Below are positions 9,797 to 18,564 of a stretch of DNA of 64,000 bases, piece by piece. The stretch spans positions 1 through 64,000 of the forward strand of contig CAWDTW010000019.1 of assembly GCA_963805295.1 (NCBI GenBank), in the 5' to 3' direction. The position numbers and the translations under genes were made by a program. The notes beneath the pieces were generated by a model. That model was not told the DNA's origin, did not search any database, and saw only the letters and a program-made list of their open reading frames with translations. The first letter of the stretch is position 1; each line of letters begins with the position of its first letter. This DNA comes from Roseiarcus sp963805295 (lineage in GTDB: Bacteria > Pseudomonadota > Alphaproteobacteria > Rhizobiales > Beijerinckiaceae).

Positions 9797-11313
9797 CCGC
9801 CAAAGCGCCCAACATCCTCATCGTCATGGCCGATCAGATGGCGCCAGCGTTCCTGCCGATCCACGGACATGCGCTCACCCGCGCGCCGCATATGCAGGAA
9901 TTGGCGCAAAGCGGCGTAGTGTTCGACAGCGCTTATTGCGCGAGCCCGCTTTGTTCGCCTTCGCGCGCGTCCTTCATGGCTGGGCTCTTGCCTTCGCGAA
10001 CCCGCGTCTACGACAACGCCGCGGAATTTTCCGCCGACATCCCGACCTTCGCCCATCATCTGAGGCTGCGCGGCTATCGGACCATTCTGTCGGGCAAGAT
10101 GCATTTTTGCGGCCCGGACCAGTTGCACGGCTTCGAGGAGCGGCTGACGACCGACATCTATCCGGCCGCCTACGGCTGGACGCCCGACTGGGACCATCCG
10201 GACGACCGGCCGAGCTGGTACCACAACATGAGTTCGGTCGCTCAGGCGGGCGTCTGCGTGCGCACCAACCAGCTCGACTTCGACGACGAAGTCGCCTTCG
10301 CGTCCGAGCGCGCGATCTTCGAGGTCGCCCGGTCGAACGACGAGCGGCCCTTCCTGCTCGTCGCCTCGTTCACCCACCCGCATGATCCGTTCGCCGTGCC
10401 GCAGCGCTACTGGGACCTCTATCGCGACGAGGACGTCCCCATGCCCGCGCCGCCGATCGCGCCCGAGGCGCTCGATCAGCATTCGCGCCGTCTGCGCCGC
10501 GTCTGCGCGATGGACGCCGAGCCGGTGACGCAGGCTCAGGCGCGCGCCGCGCGCCGCGCCTATTTCGGCGCCATCGCTTACGTCGACGACAATCTCGGCC
10601 GCCTCATGCAGGCGTTGCGTTCGAGCGGCCTTGCGGGAGACACGATCGTCATTCTCACCAGCGATCACGGCGAGATGCTCGGCGAGCGCGGGCTCTGGTA
10701 CAAGATGAGCTTCTTCGAGGGGGCGAGCCGTGTGCCGCTCGTCGTCGCGGGCCCCGGCCGCGCTGCGCCGCGCCGCGTCGGCGCGAGCGTCTCGCTCGTC
10801 GACGTGCTTCCGACGCTCGTCGAATTTGCCGGCGGCGACGCGGGCGCGCTGGGGTCTTCGATCGACGGCCGCAGCCTCGCGCCGCATCTCACGGGCCGCC
10901 GGGGCCACGACGAAGCGATCGGCGAATATCTCGCCGAAGGCGCCGTCGCTCCGATCGTCATGATCCGCCGGGGCGCCCTCAAATTCATTCATTCTCCGCC
11001 CGACCCCGATCAGCTCTACGATCTCGAGCGCGATCCGGGCGAACGCGACAATCTGGCTGGCGAGCCCGGCCATGCCGACAAGACCGCCGAGTTTCGCGCC
11101 GAGGTTGTCCGGCGCTGGGACCTTGCGGCGCTCGACGCGCAAGTGCGCGCGAGCCAGCGCCGCCGCCGGCTCGTCGATGCGGCGCTGGCCAAGGGCGCAA
11201 TCCGCGCCTGGGATTTCCAGCCGTTCCGCGACGCCTCCAAGCAATACATGCGCAACAGCATGGATCTCGACGATCTCGAGGCGATGGCCCGCTTTCCCCG
11301 CGTGGCCCCATAG
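9793..11313 (+). CDS. Sulfatase, choline-sulfatase-like
   Basis: A 506-residue type I sulfatase. It has the N-terminal metal site NILIVMADQ, the formylglycine signature CSPSRASFMAG (the Cys is converted to formylglycine by a maturase), HPHDPFAVP, and the second metal site TSDHGEMLGERG. The length and the C-terminal region rich in FIHSPPDPDQLYDLERDP resemble BetC choline-sulfatases, which release choline and sulfate from choline-O-sulfate. The start at 9793 overlaps the stop of the upstream binding protein. A bet/cho gene context is lacking here, so the substrate is inferred only from similarity. Confidence 0.85.
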   Translation: MTAKAPNILIVMADQMAPAFLPIHGHALTRAPHMQELAQSGVVFDSAYCASPLCSPSRASFMAGLLPSRTRVYDNAAEFSADIPTFAHHLRLRGYRTILSGKMHFCGPDQLHGFEERLTTDIYPAAYGWTPDWDHPDDRPSWYHNMSSVAQAGVCVRTNQLDFDDEVAFASERAIFEVARSNDERPFLLVASFTHPHDPFAVPQRYWDLYRDEDVPMPAPPIAPEALDQHSRRLRRVCAMDAEPVTQAQARAARRAYFGAIAYVDDNLGRLMQALRSSGLAGDTIVILTSDHGEMLGERGLWYKMSFFEGASRVPLVVAGPGRAAPRRVGASVSLVDVLPTLVEFAGGDAGALGSSIDGRSLAPHLTGRRGHDEAIGEYLAEGAVAPIVMIRRGALKFIHSPPDPDQLYDLERDPGERDNLAGEPGHADKTAEFRAEVVRRWDLAALDAQVRASQRRRRLVDAALAKGAIRAWDFQPFRDASKQYMRNSMDLDDLEAMARFPRVAP

Positions 11314-11396
11314 AATTCGACCGCAGGATTCGGGCGGACAGCGGGCCGACGGGGTGATAGTCCAGCGCCGAATGCGAACTCATTGGAGACCTGACG

Positions 11397-12377
11397 ATGG
11401 CCGTTGCGACGCAGCGCCCAATGGAGGCGCGCGAATGGGCGCTTCTGGCTCTCCTGTCGCTGCTGTGGGGCGGGTCGTTCTTTTTCATCGGCGTCGCGGT
11501 CAAGGAATTGCCGCCGCTGACTCTCGTGACCTTGCGCGTCGGCCTCGCCGCCGCGCTGCTCTGGGCGAGCGCGCCGCTCATCGGCGTTTCGCCGCCCCGC
11601 AGCGTCGAAGCCGCCGCCGCGCTGGCGGTCCTGGGCTTCGGCGGCAACGCCCTGCCCTTCAGCCTGATCGCCTGGGCCCAGACGCATCTGCCGAGCGGCC
11701 TCGCCTCGATCCTCAACGCCGCTACCCCGTTGTTCACGGTGCTCGCCGCGCACGTCCTCACCAGGGAGGAGAAGCTGAACGGCCTCAAGCTCGTCGGAAC
11801 CATCGCGGGGCTCGCCGGAGTGGCCTGGCTGCTCGGACCGGATCTTCTGACCGGCGCCGGCGTGAACCTCTGGGCCGAGCTTGCCGTTCTCGCCGCTTCG
11901 CTGAGCTACGCGCTCTCGGCGATTTTCGGCCGCCGCATGCGCTCGCTTGGGCTGAAGCCGATCGACGTCGCCGCCGGCCAGACGACCGCCGCGACTGTCC
12001 TTCTCGCGCCGCTGGCGCTCATGGTCGACCGGCCCTGGTCCTTGCCGATGCCGAGCGGAGCGGCGATGGCCTGCGTTCTCGCCCTCGCCGCGTTTTCGAC
12101 CGCGCTCGCCTATGTCGCCTATTTCCGCATTCTCGCGGGCGCGGGGGCGACCAATGTGCTCCTGGTGACGTTGCTCGTCCCGGCGACGTCGGTCGTTCTC
12201 GGGACGCTCTTTCTGCATGAGCGGCTGATGGGACGGCAGTTCCTCGGCTTCGCGCTGATCGCGCTGGGCCTCGCCCTCATCGACGGGCGCCTGCCCCGCG
12301 CGCTCGTTCGCAAATCGAATAACCCTGACGCGGCCGCACGCGATTTGCGACTCCCCATCGGTCCCAAACCGCGCTAA
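11397..12377 (+). CDS. EamA/DMT-family transporter
   Basis: A 326-residue membrane protein with about ten hydrophobic helices arranged as two EamA repeats (first repeat ends near residue 145, second near 295). The start contains the family motif LLSLLWGGSFFFIG. Such proteins are drug/metabolite-type carriers, often exporting amino acids or related metabolites; the substrate cannot be told from sequence. The C-terminal 30 residues are a polar cytoplasmic tail. It follows the sulfatase by 83 bp on the same strand. Confidence 0.85.
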   Translation: MAVATQRPMEAREWALLALLSLLWGGSFFFIGVAVKELPPLTLVTLRVGLAAALLWASAPLIGVSPPRSVEAAAALAVLGFGGNALPFSLIAWAQTHLPSGLASILNAATPLFTVLAAHVLTREEKLNGLKLVGTIAGLAGVAWLLGPDLLTGAGVNLWAELAVLAASLSYALSAIFGRRMRSLGLKPIDVAAGQTTAATVLLAPLALMVDRPWSLPMPSGAAMACVLALAAFSTALAYVAYFRILAGAGATNVLLVTLLVPATSVVLGTLFLHERLMGRQFLGFALIALGLALIDGRLPRALVRKSNNPDAAARDLRLPIGPKPR

Positions 12378-12399
12378 CCTCTCGCTCGAAGAGGCCGCG

Positions 12400-12654
12400 A
12401 TGGCGATCCAGAGCAAGAGGCCGGTCGATGTGGCCGATCGCGCCGCGAAGCGTCGCGATCGGCGGGGCGCCGCCGCCGACCCGGCGTGGCGGCGTGAGAC
12501 CTTCCGCCTGCCGCGCCTCGAGGCGAGAGCGAAGGCGCGCGAATGGTTCGAGCGCTTTCCCAAGGCCGCCTACATGACCGAGATCGAATCGTGGCGGGAG
12601 CTCGCCGACGGCGACATCGAGTTCGTCATGCGCCGGCTTCCGACCGCCGACTGA
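12400..12654 (+). CDS. Small conserved-looking hypothetical protein
   Basis: An 84-residue basic protein starting at an ATG preceded by GAAGAGG at good spacing. The N-terminal half is Arg/Lys/Ala-rich and probably disordered, while the C-terminal half is compact (AREWFERFPKAAYMTEIES). I do not recognise a domain. It follows the EamA gene by 22 bp and may be cotranscribed with it. The good ribosome binding site and the change to non-random composition at the C-terminus favour a real gene. Confidence 0.6.
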   Translation: MAIQSKRPVDVADRAAKRRDRRGAAADPAWRRETFRLPRLEARAKAREWFERFPKAAYMTEIESWRELADGDIEFVMRRLPTAD

Positions 12655-12779
12655 CCCCGAGCCGGCAGACCATTTCTACGGTTTACGATTGTGTGTCGCC
12701 TGGGACGCGCCTCCCCCCACCCCGGCTGCGACATGACAATAGGGAGACCCCCGGGCCCGTCTTCGCGCGGCCGGACGTC

Positions 12780-12858
12780 GGAACGGAATCCAAATTCGAC
12801 TGAAGGAATTCCAAATCCGCCGGAACGAATTCCAAATTTTTCGGAACGAAATCCAAAT
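12780..12858. repeat. 21-bp imperfect tandem repeat, four copies
   Basis: The unit resembles GGAACGAATTCCAAAT plus five variable bases. The CCAAAT core recurs at 12790, 12811, 12832 and 12853, exactly 21 bp apart. The period is a multiple of three, so minus-strand frames read as seven-residue repeats such as LDFVPKN and LEFVPAD. It lies in the gap between convergent genes and is clearly richer in A and T than its surroundings. Confidence 0.85.
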
Positions 12859-12885
12859 GGACTTCTTTCCGCGAAATGAGCCTTT

Positions 12886-13434
12886 TCAAGGCGTTGCGAC
12901 CAAATCTGCGCGACTTTCCGCATCTCCGCCCCGCGCCGCGGCCGTTTGTGGCGGGCTCGCCTCCCGGGTCTCGGGCTCGGCCGCCGCCTGGTCCGGCGCC
13001 GGACCGGCGGAGAGCGCGCTGGTCCTTGCGGGCAGCGTCTCTCGGTTTCCGTCGCCGTCGACCGGAACGGCCCGGGCGACGGTCTCGCGGCGGTCGAGCC
13101 GGTCGAGCACTTTGTCGAGTATTTTCATGAGCGGCGCGATCGCCCTGACGTCGCCCTCAGCGACCAACTCGCCCGCCGCTTGGAGCAATGGCCCGAGCCG
13201 CGAAAGGGGCAGGCGCGGGTGCGCCGAGCCGCCCTCGACCTCCCGTCTCCGCCGAACCTCGGCGACGATCTGGCGCACGCGCCGCGCCGTCAGCCGCTCC
13301 TCGCGCGCGATCTCCTGATAGGCCCAGCCCTCGCGCAACCGCGCGAAGATGCGCTCTTGCCGCGCCGCCTTGCCGTCAGCCGTCAGCCGCTTCTTCCGCG
13401 CCGGCGCCGATTTCTGTCCCCTGCCCGCTTCCAT
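12886..13434 (-). CDS. Hypothetical protein with helix-turn-helix-like N-terminus
   Basis: A 182-residue protein. Residues 1-20 are basic and residues 25-65 contain a probable helix-turn-helix (ERIFARLREGWAYQEIAREE, then LTARRVRQIVAEV), like those of resolvase or sigma-factor-like DNA-binding proteins. A middle helical segment (LPLSRLGPLLQAAGELVAEG) follows, and the last 60 residues are a low-complexity Ala/Pro/Glu tail. The gene stands alone. A DNA-binding role is inferred only from the motif; I do not recognise the family. Confidence 0.6.
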   Translation of the reverse strand: MEAGRGQKSAPARKKRLTADGKAARQERIFARLREGWAYQEIAREERLTARRVRQIVAEVRRRREVEGGSAHPRLPLSRLGPLLQAAGELVAEGDVRAIAPLMKILDKVLDRLDRRETVARAVPVDGDGNRETLPARTSALSAGPAPDQAAAEPETREASPPQTAAARGGDAESRADLVATP

Positions 13435-13837
13435 GCCTGTCTCGCTTTCCGCCGCCCCTGCGGCTTTCTGAGAAACTGAAGCGTAACATGGGTTTTGAGA
13501 ACCCGGAAGGAAATGTCGGGTTTTGCGGTCTTAACCTTATCGCGATTTGGCGGAGCGGGTCCGAAACTCTCCAACCGTTTGACCCCCACTCTCGTGCCGT
13601 TCCGCCGACAACGCTCGGCCTTGCCCAAAGCAGGAAACTGGCGCAGCGTATTGCTCGAACCCGCGGTCATCCGGCCGATGTCGGATGAAGCCGCCAAAGG
13701 CCTCGAGCGCTCGATTGACCTGCCGAAACGCATGAGGCGGGAGGCGGCGCGAGCAGCAAGTTCGAGTATAATCGATACGAGCCGCGGATGTCCGCGATTT
13801 GACCTCGTCATGGAAGTCCAGCCTGAGAGGACAGTCG
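13435..13837. other. Intergenic region without a recognised gene
   Basis: About 400 bp between the minus-strand HTH gene and the plus-strand acetolactate synthase gene, so it must contain two divergent promoters. Overlapping open frames exist on both strands but have Arg/Ser-rich random composition and no recognisable domain. A GAGAGG ribosome binding site for the downstream gene is at its end. Confidence 0.5.
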
Positions 13838-15482
13838 ATGAACGGCGCAGAACTGCTCGCATCGGCGCTCGAAAACGAAGGCGTGCGACAGGTCTTCGGG
13901 ATACCCGGAGAAGAAAACCTTGATTTCGTCGAGGCGCTGCGCCGCTCGACGATCGAGCTTGTGCTGACGCGCCACGAGCAGGCCGCCGCCTTCATGGCCG
14001 CGACGCACGGGCGGCTGACCGGCAGGGCGGGAGTTTGCCTGGCGACGCTCGGGCCGGGCGCCCTCAACCTGACCACCGGCGCCGCTTACGCCCTGCTCGG
14101 CGCCATGCCCATGGTGATGATCACCGGCCAGAAGGGGGTCTTGAGCCGCAAGCAGGCGCGGTTCCAGGTGGTGGACATCGTCTCGGCCATGACTCCGCTG
14201 ACCAAGATGGCCCGCCAGATCACGAGTTCCCTCACGATCCCATCGATAGTACGCGAGGCGTTTCGCGTTGCTGAGCAGGAGCGGCTCGGACCGGTCCATC
14301 TCGAACTTCCGGAAGATATCGCCGCCGAAGTCGGGGCCGGCCCTGCCGCCCGTGCCGCCACATCCGATCGACCTGCCCGTCGCCGACGGCGTGGCCCTCG
14401 ACCGGGCGGCGGCGCTCATCAGAAGGGCCGAGCGGCCCCTGGTCATGCTCGGGGCGGCCGCGAGCCGGCCCCGCTTGGCCGACGCCCTGTCCGACTTCGT
14501 GAGGCGCCTGCAGATCCCGTTCGTCAATACGCAAATGGGCAAAGGCGCAGTCGCCGGCGGGTCGGGTCTCTACATGGGCACTGCGGCGCTCTCGGAAAGA
14601 GACTACGTCCATCGGGCGATCGATCGCGCCGACCTCATCATTGCGATCGGTCACGACACTGTCGAAAAGCCGCCATTCTTCATGGGGCCGCAAGGCCCCG
14701 CGGTCTTGCACGTGGGCACTCTTCCCGCCACGGTCGAGGAGGTGTTTTTCCCCCAGGCCGAGGTGGTCGGCGACGTCGGCCCGAGCCTCAGGCTGTTGGC
14801 CGACCGGCTGGAGGGCGAACTGCCGAACGCCGGCGCGCTGCTTGGATTGCGCGAAGGCATCCTGGCGAAAATCGGCGAGCGGGCGAATGAAAGCCGCTAC
14901 CCGCTGACGCCGCAGCGGATCGTCGCCGACGTGCGGCGCGTGATGCCGGAGGACGGCGTCGTCTGCCTCGATAACGGCATGTACAAGATCTGGTTCGCCC
15001 GCAACTATCGGACACACGTGGCGAATACGCTGCTCCTGGACAACGCGCTCGCCAGCATGGGCGCAGGCCTGCCGTCCGCCATCATGGCCGCCCTCCTCCA
15101 TCCGACGCGCCGAGTCCTTGCGGTGTGCGGCGACGGCGGGTTCATGATGAACTCGCAGGAGCTCGAGACGGCGGTGCGGCTCGGCGTCAATCTCGTGGCC
15201 CTGGTGCTGCAGGACGACGCCTTCGGGATGATCCGCTGGAAGCAGGCGGCCGACGGCTTTCCCGATTTCGGCTTGACCTTCGGCGATCCCGATTTCGTCG
15301 CTTACGCGCGGGCTTATGGCGCAAAGAGCAGTCGAGTCGAGACCGCCGACGGCCTCGCGCCGGCGCTCGAGGCCGCGTTCGCCGACGGCGGGGTCCATCT
15401 TGTGGTTGCGCCGGTCGATTATTCGGAGAATATGCGGGTCTTCGTCGAAGAGCTGCGCGCCGAGGCGGAGGCGAACCGATAG
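13838..15482 (+). CDS. Acetolactate-synthase-like ThDP enzyme, one frame break near 14335
   Basis: A large-subunit-type thiamine diphosphate enzyme that would condense two pyruvates to acetolactate. The N-terminal Pyr domain has the catalytic Glu in TRHEQAAAFMA (near residue 50). The C-terminal PP domain has the ThDP/Mg motif GDGGFMMNSQELE, followed by LVLQDDAFGMIRWKQ. The frame changes by one base near 14335 between the Pyr domain and the central domain (VADGVALDRAAALIRRAE), so the two halves are in different frames. The reconstructed length of about 548 residues is normal. The start at 13838 has GAGAGG upstream. No ilvH or ilvC is adjacent, which points to a catabolic AlsS/ButB-type enzyme or an unrelated ThDP paralogue. 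The break may be technical. Confidence 0.82.
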
Positions 15483-15555
15483 CCGTGTGGGTCGAGGCTC
15501 GCGAGAGCGTCGACCGAAGCTCGGCCCCTCGATCCCGGCGACGGCTTCCTCCCAA

Positions 15556-15589
15556 AGCATGATACGATTTCGTAGAAGCGCATCATGCT
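15556..15589. repeat. Short inverted repeat downstream of the acetolactate-synthase-like gene
   Basis: AGCATGAT at 15556-15563 is matched by ATCATGCT at 15582-15589 around an 18-base centre that itself contains partly complementary ACGA/TCGT. It has no T-run, so it is not a clear terminator; it could be an operator, a small repetitive element, or an mRNA-end hairpin. Confidence 0.5.
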
Positions 15590-15738
15590 CCAGAGCCCTG
15601 AAGGCGCAGGCCCGACGATGGCAATGTCGTGTGACGGGGATCACAGCCCCGGCGCTCGACATGGGCGACTGTCCTGTCGGCGCTCGTCGGGGAGGCTCCC
15701 GATGTAACATTGTCGCGCTGCGATTAACGGAGGCTTCC

Positions 15739-17094
15739 TTGCTTCCTGATTTGCAAATCGTGTCAGACCAGAGAAAGGTCATCACGAGTATCGCCTTGGC
15801 GGTGGTCCTCTTTTGCGTGCCGCTTTTTGTGGCTGTCGCGCTTGTCGCTGTTTTTGTAGTCTATGGAAGCGGCACGCTCGGCACCCACATCCCTCAGCTT
15901 GTCGCTTTGTTAACTGCTGGACTCTTTGCGCTTGCTCCATTGCTTGCGTGTTTTGTGCACACCATCTCGATTGAGAGACAGTCGACCAAATTGAAAAATA
16001 TTGTGAACAATGAGATCAAAAATACTCAATATTATATATTCGCGAAAGCCAATCTCGATTCAATCCAACCAGCGTCCGTGATAGATCCCGATTTCAGGCT
16101 GCCAATAATACTGTTTTCAAGCATTATAACGTTTTGCTCCTTACTCTCATTCATGTCGATGTATTGGTCTGATTATTTTTCAGACAAGACAACTATTCTT
16201 GGAGGTCTATACGTGCTCGGAACCGATAAAGGACCTAGATCGCTTAGTGAGATTATTTCCTATCAGTCCGGGACTATGGTCGTGGCTGCGGTCGCGTTCG
16301 TCGGTGCCTATTTGGCCTTGTTTAAGCGCCTGCTTGATCAGATCAACAATAATGACATCTATCCCATATCGTTTCATTATTATAGCATATGGCTGATCAG
16401 CGCCATGATGATAGCGGCAATTACGCGTCACATTGCAGCAGCATTCGGCATTGTTTCGAATGACATTTTAATCCTGGTAGCCTTCGCCATTGGCGCTGCT
16501 CCGTCACCATTTTTTTCGGCCGTCCTTCATTGGGCTTTCAGCAAGATGAATATCGTGGGAGACAAGGACGACCCGGAGCGTAAAGACCTGCCGTCGAACT
16601 TGAACCTGCTGATGATCGACGGCCTGGCGAAGGAGAATGTCGATCGACTGTCGGAATTGGACATCACCGACGCTCAAGTGCTTTCCTGCCAAAATCCATT
16701 TACGCTTTGGGTGAGATTGCCATACGAATTCTGGCTTATCGTGGATTGGATTTCACAGGCCCAACTCTACGTGTGTCTGCGGGAGGAAGGTTTCCGGAAA
16801 GCCCGGTTTCAACAAATTACCGACATTCACAAATTCTTTTCTGTTCTCTCCAGTCCCACAGCGTTCGCGGATCTGTGCGGCGAACTGAATCTGAAACCCT
16901 CGTTCGTCGGTCCGCTCCTGGCCAGTTTGACGGAAAATCCGAGTTTCATGCGATTGCGGGAAGTCAAAGCCGCGATGATCGCCGAAGCGCACGGCGCAAT
17001 GGGCGGCGTCTCCGATCTGAAGACTTTGCCGCTGATTGGGCAAACGCCAGTGGCCAAGCCGCCCGCGGTTGAGCCTGCTCCTCACCTCCAATAA
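15739..17094 (+). CDS. Uncharacterised polytopic membrane protein with helix-hairpin-helix-like C-terminal domain
   Basis: I chose a TTG start at 15739 because GGAGG lies five bases upstream; it gives 451 residues, and the same frame upstream overlaps the previous gene. The protein has about six membrane helices (around residues 15-42, 50-70, 120-142, 190-208, 228-248 and 258-275), with a polar helix KLKNIVNNEIKNTQYYIFAK between the second and third. The C-terminal 170 residues are soluble and contain a segment resembling helix-hairpin-helix/DUF4332-type modules (MIDGLAKENVDRLSELDIT, then FWLIVDWISQAQLY). Base composition is clearly AT-richer than its neighbours and an IS lies 190 bp downstream, which suggests transfer. 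I know no function; a membrane-anchored effector or scaffold is only a guess. Confidence 0.75.
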   Translation: MLPDLQIVSDQRKVITSIALAVVLFCVPLFVAVALVAVFVVYGSGTLGTHIPQLVALLTAGLFALAPLLACFVHTISIERQSTKLKNIVNNEIKNTQYYIFAKANLDSIQPASVIDPDFRLPIILFSSIITFCSLLSFMSMYWSDYFSDKTTILGGLYVLGTDKGPRSLSEIISYQSGTMVVAAVAFVGAYLALFKRLLDQINNNDIYPISFHYYSIWLISAMMIAAITRHIAAAFGIVSNDILILVAFAIGAAPSPFFSAVLHWAFSKMNIVGDKDDPERKDLPSNLNLLMIDGLAKENVDRLSELDITDAQVLSCQNPFTLWVRLPYEFWLIVDWISQAQLYVCLREEGFRKARFQQITDIHKFFSVLSSPTAFADLCGELNLKPSFVGPLLASLTENPSFMRLREVKAAMIAEAHGAMGGVSDLKTLPLIGQTPVAKPPAVEPAPHLQ

Positions 17095-17287
17095 CGCGGG
17101 GCTGCGGACGCATTGCGCCGGATGCACATTGTCTGAGTGAGCATCTGTACCCTCTGCAAGAAATCGGCGCCGCAAGCCTTTGGAATCCGAATTTCGCCGG
17201 CCCGTCGTCAAGCCCAATCGCGGTGACCAGCGTAAGAATGGCGCAATAAATTCATTCTTAACCATCATATAAGCCGGAATATGCTGA

Positions 17288-18322
17288 AAGCCTCATCCCT
17301 GAGCTTCCGGCATGATCAACATGTTGTAGGTTAGCGGCTTGTGGACGATGGCGATTGCGAGAAGGGAGCGGAAGGCGGCGTGGCGGGTTCGGCGTCGGTT
17401 GAAGCGGAACACGAATTCGTCGAGGTAGCTTTGGAGATGTTGTCTTCGCAGTCCGTGATAGACGCCGAGCGCCCAGGTCTTGGCGTTGGAGAAGGCGCGG
17501 TGGACCCAGGGCAGAACGATATGGGCGGCCATGGCGCCGACGACATGGGGCTCGTGCCGGACGTCGGGGGCGCGGGCGTAGGACGGCCAGCCGTCGGTTT
17601 TGATCGTCGCGCCCGGGGCGACGTTGGCGGCGACGAAGCCATGCAGCGAGAGGGCGGAGAAGTCCTTGATCGCGGCCAGGCGAAGGCGTCCGGGCGCGTC
17701 GTTTTCGACTTCGACGGCGCCGGCGACCAACATTTTGCCCTGGGGCGAGCGGCCGCCGCCGCCGCAAACCGGATCGGCCTTGGTCCGCAACCGGATCTCG
17801 GTCTCGTCGACCTCGACGAGGCCGGCGAGCGGCGCGCGGCCCGGCGCGACCATGGCGCGACGCAGCTTGGCGCACAGCAGCCAGGCGGACTTGTAGGAGC
17901 CGAGCCCGAGCTGCTTTTGCAATTGCAGCGCCGAAATCCCATTCGAATGGGTGGCCATGAGATAGACGGCCCAGAACCATCGGAGCAAAGGCAGCTTCGA
18001 ACCATGCATGATCGTGCCGGCCGTCACCGAGGTCTGCTTGCCGCAGGCGGCGCATTCGAAGGTGAAGCGCTTTCCGCCATGCGGCCAACCCTTGGCGCCG
18101 GCGCATGCCGGACATCGAAACCCGGACGGCCAGCGCGCAGCGATAAGCCAAGCGGCGCAGGCTTCGTCGTCGGGAAATTGGCGCTGGAACTCGACCAGCG
18201 AGGCGGGAAAGTCGGGCATGGCAGGGCCTTCAAGCGAACCCAATGTTCACGTTATGTTCCTACCCCAAGCGCCCGCCCTTGTCACTACCCATCGTAGGCC
18301 CGGAGCCTGGGGGATAAGCCTT
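17288..18322 (-). mobile_element. Second IS1595-family insertion sequence, 1035 bp, 8-bp target duplication
   Basis: The left end reads AAGCCTCATCCC and the right end is the inverse of AAGGCTTATCCC; over 23 bases the terminal repeats match at 17 positions. Identical 8-bp direct repeats TATGCTGA flank the element (17280-17287 and 18323-18330). It encodes one transposase on the minus strand, whose stop codon again lies within the terminal repeat. Its terminal sequences differ from those of the element in coxM, so this is a different IS of the same family. Confidence 0.92.
17293..18219 (-). CDS. IS1595-family transposase
   Basis: A 308-residue transposase starting at the ATG at 18219 after AAGG. 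It has an N-terminal zinc ribbon (CPAC near residue 36 and CAAC near residue 57) and an ISXO2-like catalytic domain with candidate acidic residues in VEVDETEIRLR, IKTDGWPSYA and YLDEFVFRFNRR. The sequence differs clearly from the transposase at 4098-5048 (for example it has a CGGGGRSPQG insert), so it belongs to another branch of the family. No frame break is seen. Confidence 0.92.
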   Translation of the reverse strand: MPDFPASLVEFQRQFPDDEACAAWLIAARWPSGFRCPACAGAKGWPHGGKRFTFECAACGKQTSVTAGTIMHGSKLPLLRWFWAVYLMATHSNGISALQLQKQLGLGSYKSAWLLCAKLRRAMVAPGRAPLAGLVEVDETEIRLRTKADPVCGGGGRSPQGKMLVAGAVEVENDAPGRLRLAAIKDFSALSLHGFVAANVAPGATIKTDGWPSYARAPDVRHEPHVVGAMAAHIVLPWVHRAFSNAKTWALGVYHGLRRQHLQSYLDEFVFRFNRRRTRHAAFRSLLAIAIVHKPLTYNMLIMPEAQG

Positions 18323-18352
18323 TATGCTGAATAAAAGCGATTACATTTCCGA

Positions 18353-18367
18353 TTAACTGACAGTTAA
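18353..18367. promoter_or_regulatory. Perfect 15-bp palindrome upstream of the outer-membrane protein gene
   Basis: TTAACTG-A-CAGTTAA is a perfect 7+1+7 palindrome in the 230-bp leader between the IS and the outer-membrane protein gene. It could be an operator. Nothing else in the leader is recognisable apart from the GAGGAG ribosome binding site at 18553-18558. Confidence 0.4.
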
Positions 18368-18564
18368 AGATGACTTTCATGGCCAGCAGTCCGCCGAGAT
18401 TGACGCCAAATTACTCACGCCTTATTGCCAGAATCCCGCCGCACCGGGTCATGGCGATGTGTCTAGCCGGTTACAGACTTCGTTATCCCTAATGTCTATA
18501 CCTCAGCCAAGCCTGCGGAGCGCCGCGAATCGCCTCCGCCCTGGTTTGGCACGAGGAGATGAAC

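Noticed and set aside
12683..12889. A 68-residue minus-strand frame with heptad repeats
   Set aside because: The heptads follow trivially from the 21-bp DNA repeat; there is no good ribosome binding site or conserved-looking sequence outside the repeat.
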